From Candidatus Hydrogenedentota bacterium (GTDB lineage: Bacteria; Hydrogenedentota; Hydrogenedentia; Hydrogenedentales; CAITNO01): a stretch of 64,000 nt of DNA. A program made the position numbers and the translations under genes. The stretch covers positions 62,001-126,000 of the forward strand of contig CAITNO010000110.1 in the NCBI GenBank assembly GCA_903893795.1. The letters are read 5' to 3'. Shown piece after piece: positions 29,656 through 40,548 of the stretch. The first letter of the stretch is position 1. The number at the start of each line of letters is the position of its first letter. The notes beneath the pieces were generated by a model. The model searched no databases. It saw nothing but the letters and a program-made list of their open reading frames with translations, and was not told the origin of the DNA.

Positions 29656-30575
29656 GACGAAAGGACAGTATTTTGACTAATCCACACGCCGGATCCACTC
29701 ATCCGCACTGGAAAGTGTCCCTTCACGGAGGCCACAGCAGCGGCTATTGCGACCATGCCACCAGCACGCTGGCGGAAATGCTTGATGCCGCCTGCGACGC
29801 GGGGATGCGCGTTTACGGCGTGACAGAGCATGCGCCGAGGGTTGAGCCGGAGCGGCTCTATGAGGAGGAACTGGCGCTGGGATGGGACATCGAAACGCTG
29901 GAGCGCCTTTTCGCCGAATATGCCGCCGAACTCGACCGGCTGAAGCTGGAATACGCCGGGTGCCTGACCGTGCTCAAGGGTTTTGAGGCCGAGGTGGTGC
30001 CCGAGGGAAACTATGCCGACGTCATGCTGGGATTTCGCGAAAAGTACAGCTTTGACTATATTGTCGGGTCGGTGCACTACGTGGCCGGGCATATCATCGA
30101 CTACCTGCCCGGAAGCTACGAAAAGGCCGTGGCCATCTGCGGAAGTCCCGAAGCGCTGGCGGTGCGCTATTTCCAGGATGTGGCGCGCATGGTGACAACC
30201 CTGCACCCCGAAGTGGTGGGCCATCTCGACCTGTACCGCCGCCGTTTCGCCAGCGACGAGGCCGCCTCAACGCCGCCCATCCGCCGCGCCGCCATGGAGG
30301 CGCTCGAGGTCATCCGCGAGAACCAATCCATCATTGACGTGAACACTGCCGGCCTGCGCCTTGGATTCGGCTATCCCTACCCGGCACCCTGGCTCGTCAC
30401 GGCCGCCCGCGAAATGGGCATCGCCTTCTGCTTTGGCGATGACAGCCACAACACCGGCCAGGTCGGCGCGGGCATCAATGACGCGCGCGAATACCTTATG
30501 TCCCTCGGTGTCACCCACATCGAGGCGCTCGAACCCGGCACCGCCGGGCTGAACCGAAAGACTATTGCACTGTAG
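29655..30575 (+). CDS. hisK: PHP-domain histidinol-phosphatase (HisK-like)
   Basis: KVSLHGGHSSGYCDHATSTLAEMLDAACDAGMRVYGVTEHAPR, FEAEVVPEG, YIVGSVHYVAGHIIDY, GHLDLYRR, FGDDSHNTGQVG. ORF track starts at 29652; the true start is uncertain. Confidence 0.8.
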   Translation, partial: RRKDSILTNPHAGSTHPHWKVSLHGGHSSGYCDHATSTLAEMLDAACDAGMRVYGVTEHAPRVEPERLYEEELALGWDIETLERLFAEYAAELDRLKLEYAGCLTVLKGFEAEVVPEGNYADVMLGFREKYSFDYIVGSVHYVAGHIIDYLPGSYEKAVAICGSPEALAVRYFQDVARMVTTLHPEVVGHLDLYRRRFASDEAASTPPIRRAAMEALEVIRENQSIIDVNTAGLRLGFGYPYPAPWLVTAAREMGIAFCFGDDSHNTGQVGAGINDAREYLMSLGVTHIEALEPGTAGLNRKTIAL

Positions 30576-30611
30576 ACTGGGGCGCGGGACGCTGGTGACA
30601 ACGTGCCGTTA

Positions 30612-30678
30612 CTGGGAGCGCCGACATCCCTGCCGGCTCTTGAACCCGGACGGCCGGCAGGGATGCCGGCGCTCCCAG
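30612..30678. repeat. Long inverted repeat (26-nt arms) between convergent genes; same family as 53025-53097
   Basis: ctgggagcgccgacatccctgccggc ... gccggcagggatgccggcgctcccag, one mismatch. Confidence 0.85.
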
Positions 30679-30682
30679 CAAG

Positions 30683-30716
30683 ATAGGTGCGCTCCGCTTC
30701 GCTTCGAGCACCCTAT
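30683..30716. repeat. Second palindromic module
   Basis: ataggtgc-gctccgcttcgcttcga-gcaccctat, arms pair with one bulge. Confidence 0.55.
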
Positions 30717-30729
30717 GATTTTCACCTTA

Positions 30730-32178
30730 TCAGTGCGCGGAGAGGTGTATCCCCTCGATTATACGAAGCAGTGGAGCGGGGTAAATGCCCATCCACAACA
30801 CGGCGAGGGTTAGCGCGGCCAGCAGGCCTTTCGCGGCAGAACTCACTGCAGGCAGGAGCACTTCACAGGCGTGGTCCCCGTCCTTTGGCGTGGCGGTCAT
30901 TACGGCGATAATTCGCAGGTAGTAGACCAGGCCAACCGCACTGGCGAAGACGAGCACGCCGGTCTGCCACCAGAGTCCGGCGCGGATGCCGGCCATGAAC
31001 ACGTACACTTTCCCCAAGAAGCCCGCCGTCAGCGGCACGCCCGCCAGGGACAGCAGCATCAGGGCCAGCACCGCGGCCAGCACGGGACGGGTATGGAAGA
31101 GACCGCGATAGTCTTCCATCGCGTCGTGTTCGCGCAGGTCGCCGTTGGCCGACAGCAGGGTGATGACACCGAAGGCGCCGAGCGTGGCGGCGAAGTAGGC
31201 GGCGAAATAGTAGGCCACGGCATGGGCGGCAATGTCGCCCAGCGCGAGGAAGGCGACGGCGACGTAGCCCGCATGGGCGATGGAGCTGCACGCGAGGATG
31301 CGTTTCACGTTGGTCTGGCGCAGCGCGAGCAGGTTGCCCGCGATCATGGAGGCCGCAGCCGCAAGGCTGAATGCGGTGCGCAGCGACATAAAAGTGTCGG
31401 GCGAGACCGTGCTGAAATAGCGGAGCAGGGCCGCCAGCACGGCGCCCTTGGACACGGTGGCCATGAAGGCGGTCACGGGCGCGGGCGCGCCTTCATAGAC
31501 GTCGGGCGTCCAGAGGTGGAACGGTGCGAGCGAAAGCTTGAAACCCACGCCCACCAGCACCATGGCGAGCCCCGCCAGCACGACGAGGCTGCCGGAGTAG
31601 TTGACGGTCGCGCAGGCCATGCCCACGAAGTCTAGCGTGCCCGCCTCGCTGAAGATGAGCGCCGCGCCAAAGAGCAGGAAGGCCGAGGCAGCACCGGCGA
31701 GAATCAGGTATTTCAGGCCCGCCTCAACGCCCCGTTTGCCCGAGCAGATGTAGCTGATCATGCCGTAGAGGGGGATGGTCATCACCTCCAGGCCCAGATA
31801 GAAGGACGCAAAATGGCGGCTGCACACCATGGCCCCGGCGCCGATGCAGGAAATCAGCAGCAGCAGGTAGAACTCCTCCGGCTGGCCGCCGCGCACCCGC
31901 AGATAGTCGCGGGCGAGAATGGCTGTGGCCATGCCCGCGCCGAAAATGATGGCGAGCCAAAACAGCGCGTAGGCGTCGATGACGACCAGGGGCGTCACCT
32001 GCCGCGGCGCAACGCCCGCCGCAACGGGGATGCAGGCCAGCATGAGGGCGAAGGCGGCGACGGTCGCCGCCGCGCTGGCCCGGTGACTGCGCCGCACGGC
32101 GATGCCGAGCATGATGGCCACCACGGCCACCGCGCCTGCGATGAAGGGGGACATGGCCATGACATTGTACGCGCTCAT
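30730..32178 (-). CDS. nuoN: NADH-quinone oxidoreductase subunit N
   Basis: Multi-TM antiporter-like subunit at the end of the nuo operon; LGVGFKLSLAPFHLWTPDVYEGAPAPVTAFMATVSKGAVLAALLRYF. Confidence 0.93.
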   Translation of the reverse strand: MSAYNVMAMSPFIAGAVAVVAIMLGIAVRRSHRASAAATVAAFALMLACIPVAAGVAPRQVTPLVVIDAYALFWLAIIFGAGMATAILARDYLRVRGGQPEEFYLLLLISCIGAGAMVCSRHFASFYLGLEVMTIPLYGMISYICSGKRGVEAGLKYLILAGAASAFLLFGAALIFSEAGTLDFVGMACATVNYSGSLVVLAGLAMVLVGVGFKLSLAPFHLWTPDVYEGAPAPVTAFMATVSKGAVLAALLRYFSTVSPDTFMSLRTAFSLAAAASMIAGNLLALRQTNVKRILACSSIAHAGYVAVAFLALGDIAAHAVAYYFAAYFAATLGAFGVITLLSANGDLREHDAMEDYRGLFHTRPVLAAVLALMLLSLAGVPLTAGFLGKVYVFMAGIRAGLWWQTGVLVFASAVGLVYYLRIIAVMTATPKDGDHACEVLLPAVSSAAKGLLAALTLAVLWMGIYPAPLLRIIEGIHLSAH

Positions 32179-33638
32179 GGCAGCACTCCATTAACCGCCT
32201 GCAGCATTGTTCCCGGGAACAGGCCCAGCAGCAGCAGCGACGCCACCAGCAGCAGCGCGGCAACGGCCTGCCGGCCCGAAAGGTCGGCGGCGGGCTCCGC
32301 CCCGCGACGGGGACCAAAGAATATTCGCTGCATGAAGCGCAGCGCGTAGGCGGCGGAAAGCCCGGTGGAAAGCGCCGCCAATACGGCGATTCTGGGACTG
32401 GCCTGGAAGGTGCCGAGCAGCACGAGGAACTCGCCGACAAAGTTGGCGAGTCCGGGCAGGCCGAGCGTGGCCATAATCAGCAGCAGCGCAAACGCGCCGA
32501 GCCTAGGCGCCGCGGCCCACAGGCCGCCCAGCCGCGCCATGTCACGGCTGCCGCCGTCGCGCTCCATCACCCCGGCAAGCACAAAGAGCCCGGCCACGCT
32601 GCATCCGTGGGCCACCATGAGCGCAAACGCGCCGCGCTGGCCCAGGCCGTTCATGGAGAAAATGCCCAGCACAACAAACCCGAGATGGTTGATACTGGAG
32701 TAGGCAATGAAACGCCGCAGGTCGGTCTGCGCGAAGGCGGCGAAGGCACCGTACAGAATGCCTGCCAGCGCCAGGACCATGGCCCAGGGCGCCAGTTGCG
32801 AAGAGGCTGCGGGAAAGAGCGGCAGCACAAAGCGGAGCAGTCCGTAGGCCCCCACTTTTGCCATCACCCCGGAGAGGATGATGCCGCCGGAGGCGGGAAT
32901 GGCGGCATAGGTGACGGGTTGCCAACTGTGCAGCGGCACCATGGGCAGTTTCACCGCGAAGGCCAGGAAGAAACCCAGGGGCAGGAGCAGGGCCACTGCA
33001 CCGGCCAGCGGCACACCGCGCAGTTCCAGCGCGTCCAGCGTAAGCTGTCCGGTTGCGCGCGCGTTGAGGAAGGACAGCACCAGCATGGCCACCAGCATCA
33101 CCAGGCCGCTGGCCTGGGTGAACAGGAAGAACTTCAACGCGGCGGCAAAGCGGTCCTCACGGAGGTCACCCCAGAGAATAATCAGGAAATAGACGGGAAC
33201 GAGCATGGCCTCGAAAAACACGAAGAACAGCAGCAGGTCCGCCGCAAGGAACACGCCGGACACGGCGGCCAGTGCGGACAGCAGGCACAGGTGCAGTCCG
33301 CCGCCGTTCCTTCCCGATGCACCTTCGGAAACCAGCACGGCCACCAGACCCAGGAAGGCCGTCAGCAGAAGCATGGCCATGCTGAGCCCGTCGGCGGCGA
33401 GATGGAAACTTGCGCCAATCTGCGGAATCCAGGGCATGCGCAGTTCGGCGAGCCAGGGCGACGCGGTGCCTGCCAGCGGAGCCAGGCGCAGCCGCAAGGC
33501 CAGCGCGGCAACCAGCAGGCACTGGAGCGCGGCGGCAATGAGGGCGATACGCCGCGCCGAAGCGGCGCTCTTCCATCCGGCGGCCCATGCGAGCACACCG
33601 CCCAGCAGCGGAAACAGTATGATGGCGGTCAATGTCAT
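32175..33638 (-). CDS. nuoM: NADH-quinone oxidoreductase subunit M
   Basis: AVKLPMVPLHSWQPVTYAAIPASGGIILSGVMAKVGAYGLLRF; FEAMLVPVYFLIILWG. Confidence 0.93.
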   Translation of the reverse strand: MTLTAIILFPLLGGVLAWAAGWKSAASARRIALIAAALQCLLVAALALRLRLAPLAGTASPWLAELRMPWIPQIGASFHLAADGLSMAMLLLTAFLGLVAVLVSEGASGRNGGGLHLCLLSALAAVSGVFLAADLLLFFVFFEAMLVPVYFLIILWGDLREDRFAAALKFFLFTQASGLVMLVAMLVLSFLNARATGQLTLDALELRGVPLAGAVALLLPLGFFLAFAVKLPMVPLHSWQPVTYAAIPASGGIILSGVMAKVGAYGLLRFVLPLFPAASSQLAPWAMVLALAGILYGAFAAFAQTDLRRFIAYSSINHLGFVVLGIFSMNGLGQRGAFALMVAHGCSVAGLFVLAGVMERDGGSRDMARLGGLWAAAPRLGAFALLLIMATLGLPGLANFVGEFLVLLGTFQASPRIAVLAALSTGLSAAYALRFMQRIFFGPRRGAEPAADLSGRQAVAALLLVASLLLLGLFPGTMLQAVNGVLP

Positions 33639-35512
33639 AGCAGCACCACCAGTGCCAGGACAACCACGGCGCCCAGGGCGATGCCTGCCATGTAGAAGCG
33701 GAGCCGACCTGTCTGGGCCCGACCCAGTCCCGCCGCAGCGCCTTCGGCGCAGATGCCGACGGCGCGCCAGACCACGGCCATGAAGTCATCGCGGCACAGC
33801 GACGAAAGTGCTACCACGGGCCGGATGATGAGCATGCCATACAGGGCGTCGAAGCCCCATCCGGAGGCGCAAAGCCGTTGCAACGCCGCGCCGGACGGCG
33901 TGGCGACCCAAGCTTTAACAATGCCGGGACGAAGCAGGTACAGCACCACGGCGGCAGCCAGACCTCCCAGCGCGAGCAGTGCGGCCAGGACCTGCTGCGT
34001 GCCCTCACCCAGCACCGCCGAAGCTTCCGCCGCATGGACGCCCATGAACGAGGAGAACAGCGCCACACGGCCGAGGGTTTCGGGAATCTCCACGAAACCC
34101 GCCCCCAGCGCCAGCACGGCCAGCAACACCAGCGGAATCATCATTGCCGGGCCGGGTTTGGCCGACGCATGGCCCTTTTCCTCGCCAAAGAATACGAGGA
34201 AGACGATTCGGAACGAGTACAGTCCCGTGAGGAACGCCCCGACCACGCCGGCCGCCCAGAGCAGGAAGCCGCCCTTCGGCGAGGAGAGTACGGACCAGAG
34301 AATCATGTCCTTGCTGTAGAAGCCCGCCGTCACCAGCGGCAGCGCCGCCAGCGACATCGCCCCGGCAAGAAAAGTCCAGAAGACCAGCGGCAGGCGCCTG
34401 CGCAGGCCGCCCATGTTGAACATGTCCTGTTCGTGGTGCATCGCCAGGATGACCGCGCCCGCCGCCATGAAGAGCAGCGCCTTGAAGAAGGCGTGGGTCA
34501 TGAAGTGGAAGAGCGCGGCGGACCATGCGCCCACGCCAAGGGCCAGGAACATGTAGCCGAGCTGGCTGATGGTGGAATAGGCCAGCGCGCGCTTGATGTC
34601 GCGTTGCGCCAGTGCGCTGGTGCCCGCCAGCAGCAGTGTTGCCGCGCCGATCACGGCGACCACGCACTGCACCGCCGGGGCAAGGTCAAAGAGCACGTGC
34701 GTGCGGGCCAGCAGGTAAACGCCCGCGGCCACCATGGTGGCCGCGTGGATGAGCGCGCTGACCGGCGTGGGGCCGGCCATCGCGTCGGGCAGCCACACCT
34801 GCAGGGGCAACTGGCCCGACTTGCCCAACGCGCCGCAGAGCAGCAGCGCGGTGGCCGCCACGGCCACGGCCGAATTGGGCGTCCACTGTAGCTGCGCCCG
34901 CTCCATCAGCGGCTGAATATCCAGCGTGCCCAGGCTGAACCAGAGCACGAAGAGGCCTATCAGCATGCCGATGTCGCCGATGCGCGTCACCAGAAAGGCC
35001 TTCACCGCCGCGCGGGCGTTGTCGGCGTTGTCATACCAGAATCCAATGAGGAGGTAGCTGCACAGCCCGACCCCCTCCCAGCCGAGGTACAGCATGGGCA
35101 GGCTGCCCGCAAGCACCAGCACCACCATCGCGCCCACGAAGAGGTTCATGTAGGCGAAGAAGCGCGCGTAGTCGGCGTCGTCGCGCATGTACTCCGTGGA
35201 GTAGACGTGTATCAGGAAGCCCACGCCCGTGGCGACCAGAATCATGACCAGCGAGATGGGGTCGAGCCAGAGGATCATGTCCACCTTCAGGCTGCCCACC
35301 TCCATCCAGGTCCAAAGACACTGCGAGTAGGCGGCGGGAACCGTCTGCGTGATATAGCCCCAGGCCACCAGGCCCGAGGCCACCGCCGACAGCCCCACCG
35401 AACCGGCACCGATGACGGACACGCCCGCGCGCGGCAGCCTTCTTCCGAAGAGCGCCAGCAGCGCGAAGCCCAGCAGGGGCAGCGCGGGCACGGTCCAAAG
35501 CAGTTGCAGCAT
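33635..35512 (-). CDS. nuoL: NADH-quinone oxidoreductase subunit L
   Basis: GKSGQLPLQVWLPDAMAGPTPVSALIHAATMVAAGVYLLAR; THAFFKALLFMAAGAVI. Confidence 0.96.
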   Translation of the reverse strand: MLQLLWTVPALPLLGFALLALFGRRLPRAGVSVIGAGSVGLSAVASGLVAWGYITQTVPAAYSQCLWTWMEVGSLKVDMILWLDPISLVMILVATGVGFLIHVYSTEYMRDDADYARFFAYMNLFVGAMVVLVLAGSLPMLYLGWEGVGLCSYLLIGFWYDNADNARAAVKAFLVTRIGDIGMLIGLFVLWFSLGTLDIQPLMERAQLQWTPNSAVAVAATALLLCGALGKSGQLPLQVWLPDAMAGPTPVSALIHAATMVAAGVYLLARTHVLFDLAPAVQCVVAVIGAATLLLAGTSALAQRDIKRALAYSTISQLGYMFLALGVGAWSAALFHFMTHAFFKALLFMAAGAVILAMHHEQDMFNMGGLRRRLPLVFWTFLAGAMSLAALPLVTAGFYSKDMILWSVLSSPKGGFLLWAAGVVGAFLTGLYSFRIVFLVFFGEEKGHASAKPGPAMMIPLVLLAVLALGAGFVEIPETLGRVALFSSFMGVHAAEASAVLGEGTQQVLAALLALGGLAAAVVLYLLRPGIVKAWVATPSGAALQRLCASGWGFDALYGMLIIRPVVALSSLCRDDFMAVVWRAVGICAEGAAAGLGRAQTGRLRFYMAGIALGAVVVLALVVLL

Positions 35513-35514
35513 CG

Positions 35515-35826
35515 TCAGCCTTTCAGGGTGTCGGCGGCGTCGGTGTCAAGGGTTTTGAACAGATGATAGAAACGCATGATGAGCGCCAGGCCCACGGCCA
35601 CCTCGGCACCCGCCATCGTGACAATGATCATGAACATGATTTGCCCGTCGGGCTCATGCCAACGGGAACCGGCCACCACGAAGGCCAGCCCGGCCGCATT
35701 GAGCATGATCTCCGTGCTCATGAGCATGAAGAGCACATTGCGGCGCACGAGCAGCCCGACCAGTCCGGTGCAAAACAGCACCGCCGCCAGCACCATGCCG
35801 TATTCGGTTGGAACCGTGGCCATCAT
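35515..35826 (-). CDS. nuoK: NADH-quinone oxidoreductase subunit K
   Basis: FCTGLVGLLVRRNVLFMLMSTEIMLNAAGLAFV...AGAEVAVGLALIMRFY. Confidence 0.94.
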   Translation of the reverse strand: MMATVPTEYGMVLAAVLFCTGLVGLLVRRNVLFMLMSTEIMLNAAGLAFVVAGSRWHEPDGQIMFMIIVTMAGAEVAVGLALIMRFYHLFKTLDTDAADTLKG

Positions 35827-36338
35827 GGCTGCTGTTCCTTTCCGTCCCCATGCACCCGGCGGCCCAGGTGGTACGCGGCCACCAACCCGCCGAGCAGCAG
35901 CATGGAGGACAGCTCCACTATCATGACATAGGGTCCGTACAGGGCCACACTGACCTCCTTGGGTTCCACGATGTGCCGCCCCTCCACCTGGTGGTCGCCG
36001 CCCCAGAGGACATACAGCATCTCGGCCATGAGTATGGCCACAAGAATGGAAGGTCCGGCCCATGCGCGGCCGCTGAGCCACTTCCGCTCCTGCTCCGCGG
36101 TCTGCGGACCCAGATTGAGCATCATGATGGTGAACACGAAGAGCACCATGATCGCGCCCGCATAGATGATGACCTCCAGCGCGGCAATGAACGGCGCGCC
36201 GAGGACAAAGAAGATCAGGGCCACGGACAGCAGCGACACGATGAGGTACAGCAGCGAATAGACGGCGTTGGACCGGGAAACCACCATGATGGTGGAGACG
36301 GCGGCCACCGCCGCGGCAATGTAGAAGACCGCGTTCAT
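35823..36338 (-). CDS. nuoJ: NADH-quinone oxidoreductase subunit J
   Basis: [55 protein letters not shown]. Confidence 0.93.
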   Translation of the reverse strand: MNAVFYIAAAVAAVSTIMVVSRSNAVYSLLYLIVSLLSVALIFFVLGAPFIAALEVIIYAGAIMVLFVFTIMMLNLGPQTAEQERKWLSGRAWAGPSILVAILMAEMLYVLWGGDHQVEGRHIVEPKEVSVALYGPYVMIVELSSMLLLGGLVAAYHLGRRVHGDGKEQQP

Positions 36339-36871
36339 AGGGACAGCCCCTTCACATCCTCGGGCGGCGACTCGTTTTCCGCCTCGCCCTTGCCTTTCCC
36401 GCCGATGGCCAGCCCGGCCACCCGGTAGAAATTGTAGTCGTGGTACTTGCCGACGCCGTTAATCAGCAGATGCTCCTTTTCGTACACCAGGTCCTGCCTG
36501 TTGTATTCGCTCATTTCGAAATCCGGCGTGAGCTGAATGGAATTGGTGGGGCAGGCCTCCTCGCACATGCCGCAGAAAATGCAGCGCGAGAAGTTGATGC
36601 GGAAGAATTCAGGGTAGCGCCGTCCGGTCTCATCCTCGGTGGCCTGCAGGGCAATGCAGCCCACGGGGCAGGCGGAAGAGCAGAGATAGCAGGCCACACA
36701 CCGCTCCTGGCCGTCGGGGTCGCGGGTGAGCACAATCCGGCCGCGCCAGCGGGCGGGCAGTTTCGGTTTTTCTTCGGGATAGAGCACGGTTTCCCGCTTG
36801 TGGAAGGAGTGCATGAACACCATCCACATGCTTCGCAGCAGGCTCTTCGTACCCTCCATGCCCCTGATCAT
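36335..36871 (-). CDS. nuoI: NADH-quinone oxidoreductase subunit I (2 x 4Fe-4S)
   Basis: [16 protein letters not shown] and [23 protein letters not shown]; the ORF's longer N-terminal extension overlaps nuoH and is rejected. Confidence 0.94.
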   Translation of the reverse strand: MIRGMEGTKSLLRSMWMVFMHSFHKRETVLYPEEKPKLPARWRGRIVLTRDPDGQERCVACYLCSSACPVGCIALQATEDETGRRYPEFFRINFSRCIFCGMCEEACPTNSIQLTPDFEMSEYNRQDLVYEKEHLLINGVGKYHDYNFYRVAGLAIGGKGKGEAENESPPEDVKGLSL

Positions 36872-37827
36872 GATGCGTGCCTCGCCACCACGACCGCGCC
36901 GGTGATCAGCAGATTCAGCAGCGCGGTGGGGAGCATGATTTTCCAGCCAAAGGACATCAACTGGTCGTAGCGCAACCGCGGCATGGACGCGCGCAGCAGG
37001 ACAAAGCCGCAGATGAGCACGGCGGTCTTCAGTGCGAACCACAGCAGCGGGGGCAGGAATGGGCCGTACCATCCGCCGAAAAAGAGCGTGACAATGAGCG
37101 CGGAAATCAGCGTGATGCCCAAATACTCGCCCACGAAGAACATGCCGAACTTCATGCCGGAATATTCCGAATGAAATCCGGCGACCAGCTCGCTTTCGGC
37201 CTCGGGCAAATCGAAGGGCACGCGGTGCGTTTCGGCGATGCCGGCCACGGTGAACACAACAAGGCCGAGAAACTGCGGCACGCAGAACCACAGGTGCTGC
37301 TGGGCATTGACGATGGTGCGGAGATTGAAGGAACCGGCAAGCATCACCACGCCCATGAGCGACAGCGCCATGAACACTTCATAGCTCAGCATCTGCGCCG
37401 TGGCGCGCAGCCCGCCCAGCAGGGCGTATTTGTTGTTGGACGCCCAACCCGCCAGCGCCACGCTGTACACGCCCAGCGAGGACATGCCCAGGAAGAACAA
37501 CAGGCCAATGTCGAGGTCGGCCACGCCCACGGTCGGTCCGAAGGGAATGACGGCAAAGGACATCAGCACGGTGGCCATGATGATGCAGGGCGCGATGATG
37601 AACACCGGCTTGTCCGCGAAGGGCGGTGTCCAGTCCTCCTTGGTGAATATCTTGATCATGTCGGCCGCCACTTGCAACAGTCCGAAGGGGCCGACGCGGT
37701 TCGGCCCGTAGCGGTCCTGCCAAAGCGCGAGCAGGCGCCGCTCCACCATAATCAGCCCGCCTGCAAGCGTCAAGAGCACACCCAAGATCCCGGCCACGTT
37801 TGCCAGATGCCAGAGAATGCCGCTCAT
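36868..37827 (-). CDS. nuoH: NADH-quinone oxidoreductase subunit H
   Basis: [69 protein letters not shown]. Confidence 0.96.
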   Translation of the reverse strand: MSGILWHLANVAGILGVLLTLAGGLIMVERRLLALWQDRYGPNRVGPFGLLQVAADMIKIFTKEDWTPPFADKPVFIIAPCIIMATVLMSFAVIPFGPTVGVADLDIGLLFFLGMSSLGVYSVALAGWASNNKYALLGGLRATAQMLSYEVFMALSLMGVVMLAGSFNLRTIVNAQQHLWFCVPQFLGLVVFTVAGIAETHRVPFDLPEAESELVAGFHSEYSGMKFGMFFVGEYLGITLISALIVTLFFGGWYGPFLPPLLWFALKTAVLICGFVLLRASMPRLRYDQLMSFGWKIMLPTALLNLLITGAVVVARHAS

Positions 37828-40544
37828 GAACCGACCCTCCGCGCAACGGCACCCCATGCGGGAATCTCAACGGGTTCCATGCCGGGAAGGCCCGCGGGCA
37901 GCCCGGCAACACCTTTCGGCAGGGCCGCATGCACGGCCACCTGCAACACAAGAATCTCTCCGTCGATGTTCAGTTCCGCCATCTCGCCCTCGCCCAGCCC
38001 CAGCAACTGCGCGTCCTCCGGGGACAGGGCAATATGGGGGGCGGGTGCGCGTTCCGCGACGGCGGCTGACAGCATGCTCATCTCGTCCGAGCCATGGATG
38101 TGATACATCGGGACCACCATCCATTTTCCGGGGCGGGGGGCAAAGGCTTCGGGAATCGCGCCGGGATATTCTGCACGGCCCGGTTCCAATTCGGGGGCAA
38201 TGAGCCGCACGCCGGGGTCGCCCCCCATGAGCGCACCGCCAATTTCTTCCTGAAACTTGTTGATGGACTGCACCGAGTTCCAGCCAGGTGCCCAGAAGAA
38301 GGAGGCGAGCGAGGCCGGCGCGGGTCCGGCAAAGCCCTCCATGGAGAAGGTCAGCGGCGAGTCCGGGTCCGTTGGGATGCCCGGTTCGCTCACATCCATT
38401 TTGGCACGCATGGCAGTGCGCCCGCTGTAGCGGTGTGACTGCCGGGGAATCTTGAAACCGGCAATGCGGAAGCTGGCCAGGGGGGCCGCATCACGGACCC
38501 CTTTCAGCATGGGGAAAGCCGCGGCGATGTCGGCAACAATAACGTCTATGTTTTCCCACTCGGTCTGGGGCCACTTGCCTGCGGCGGCGCCCAGGTCACG
38601 CAGCCACCGCCAGCTTTCCTGCACATCGCCGGTGGGCATGAAGACCTGAATGCAGCGCTGTCCCCGGCCCTCGCTGTTCACCAGTGTGCCGTCGCCCTCC
38701 GCAAAGGTCGCGGCGGGCAGGAAATAGTCCGCATGGCTGGCGGTGCGGTTCAGCGTGTGGTCAATCAGAATCACCTGTTTGGCGGCACCGAGCAGTTTGT
38801 CCACAAACACATGGTCCGCACGCCGGTACAAATCGTTTTCGAGAATGATAACCAATTCCGCTCCACCTTCGGATAAAGCCCGCTCGGCCTCCTCCAGGGT
38901 GCCCCCGCCCAACAGTCCAGCGCCAAGGGTATTGCATTCGGGCGCGGTAAGCGAAAGTCCCGCGCGGCGCGTTTCGGTGGACAGGGCGTTTGCCACGGCC
39001 GCAGCCGCGGAAAGCACTGAGGCGCTGCCCAGGGAAGGACCGGATACCACCAGCGGCCGTTCAGCGGCCGCCAGCGTCTTGGCGATCCTGTCGGCCAGTT
39101 GCCGGGTGTTTTCGTCCAAGCCGGGCACCTCGGGGGCTTTGGGGTCCAGCAGATGGGCGACCGAAAAACCCAGCCGCGCAATGTCATCAGGCGCGGCACG
39201 GAAGGTTTCTGTTGCAATGTCGTCGAGACGGGTCGCGTCGGGCGCGGCGATGAAGAACGGACCTTTCTGGTCCTGCAGCACGACGCGCAGCGCGCCATCG
39301 TTCCAGTCGGGGATGCCCATGGACGCAGCGGCTTTCATCGGCGCGTTCAGCACGGACTGCCGCAGCGCCAGCGCAATGCGCGGGGCCGTGTTGGTGAGGT
39401 CCTCCCCCAGCACCAGCACCGCGTCAGCCTGCGCCATTTCGCGCATGGACGGCGTTTGTGCCGGACCGCGCTCAAGCAGGTGGACGGTCAGTTCGGTCAG
39501 GGACTGGTGCGCGGCGGTGACGCCGGCAAAGAAATTCTCGGCACCCACCAGTTTTCGGAGGGCATAGTTTGATTCCAGCGAGGCGCGGGGCGAACCAATG
39601 CCGATGCAGCGCGCGCCTCCGGCGAGAAGCGAGCCGATGCGCGGCAGCGCAAGGGGTTTGGCTGTCGGCACCAGGGAACCGGGCTCGGCCCGGCGCATGG
39701 CCACCCGCGCGCGGTGGCCGCCGTTGACAAATTCATATCCATAACGGCCCCGGTCGCAGAGAAAGTAGCCATTGACCTCGCCGTTGTAGCGGTTGCGGAT
39801 GCGGCGCAGCGTGCCATAGCGCTCGCCGGGGGTGATGTTGCAGCCCGCGCCGCAATGCACGCAGATGGACGGGGCCGTTTGCAGGTCCCAGCGGCGGGTG
39901 TAGTGGCTTTTCTGGGTCTTGTCGGTAAACACACCGGTGGGGCACACCTCCACCAGGTTACCGCTGAACTCGCTCTCAAGCGCGCCGTCCTGGTGGCGGC
40001 CGAAATAGACGCGGCTGTTGGAACCCTGCGCGTCGAAGTCGCGCCCACCGGCATAGTCGCGGTAATAGCGGACGCAGCGGTAGCACTGAATGCAGCGGTT
40101 CATTTCATGGTTGATGAAGGGCCCCAGGTTCTGGTTGCGGTGGGTGCGCTTGGGAAAGCGGTAGTCGCGGTAGTTGTGCCCGCACATGACGGTCATGTCC
40201 TGAAGATGGCATTCGCCGCCCTCGTCGCACACGGGACAGTCATGGGGGTGGCTGGTCATGAGCCATTCGATAACCCCGGCGCGGAAGGATTTCACTTCCG
40301 GGTCGTCCAGCGAAATGCGCGTGCCCTCCGATGCGGCCGTCATGCAGGCCATGACGATGCGCCCGCGCTTGTCCTGCTCGTTCTGAAAGGACTTGACGGC
40401 GCACTGGCGGCATGCGCCCACCGACCCCAGCGCGGGGTGCCAGCAGAAGTAGGGCACGTTGAAGCCCAGCGAGAGGCAGGCCTCCAGCAGGTTCAGCCCG
40501 TCTCCCACCGTGTGGGGTTTGTCGTCTATGTAGAGCGTCGGCAT
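37824..40544 (-). CDS. nuoG: NADH-quinone oxidoreductase subunit G
   Basis: 2Fe-2[58 protein letters not shown]-x27-C N7-type motif. Confidence 0.95.
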   Translation of the reverse strand: MPTLYIDDKPHTVGDGLNLLEACLSLGFNVPYFCWHPALGSVGACRQCAVKSFQNEQDKRGRIVMACMTAASEGTRISLDDPEVKSFRAGVIEWLMTSHPHDCPVCDEGGECHLQDMTVMCGHNYRDYRFPKRTHRNQNLGPFINHEMNRCIQCYRCVRYYRDYAGGRDFDAQGSNSRVYFGRHQDGALESEFSGNLVEVCPTGVFTDKTQKSHYTRRWDLQTAPSICVHCGAGCNITPGERYGTLRRIRNRYNGEVNGYFLCDRGRYGYEFVNGGHRARVAMRRAEPGSLVPTAKPLALPRIGSLLAGGARCIGIGSPRASLESNYALRKLVGAENFFAGVTAAHQSLTELTVHLLERGPAQTPSMREMAQADAVLVLGEDLTNTAPRIALALRQSVLNAPMKAAASMGIPDWNDGALRVVLQDQKGPFFIAAPDATRLDDIATETFRAAPDDIARLGFSVAHLLDPKAPEVPGLDENTRQLADRIAKTLAAAERPLVVSGPSLGSASVLSAAAAVANALSTETRRAGLSLTAPECNTLGAGLLGGGTLEEAERALSEGGAELVIILENDLYRRADHVFVDKLLGAAKQVILIDHTLNRTASHADYFLPAATFAEGDGTLVNSEGRGQRCIQVFMPTGDVQESWRWLRDLGAAAGKWPQTEWENIDVIVADIAAAFPMLKGVRDAAPLASFRIAGFKIPRQSHRYSGRTAMRAKMDVSEPGIPTDPDSPLTFSMEGFAGPAPASLASFFWAPGWNSVQSINKFQEEIGGALMGGDPGVRLIAPELEPGRAEYPGAIPEAFAPRPGKWMVVPMYHIHGSDEMSMLSAAVAERAPAPHIALSPEDAQLLGLGEGEMAELNIDGEILVLQVAVHAALPKGVAGLPAGLPGMEPVEIPAWGAVARRVGS

Positions 40545-40548
40545 TCCG

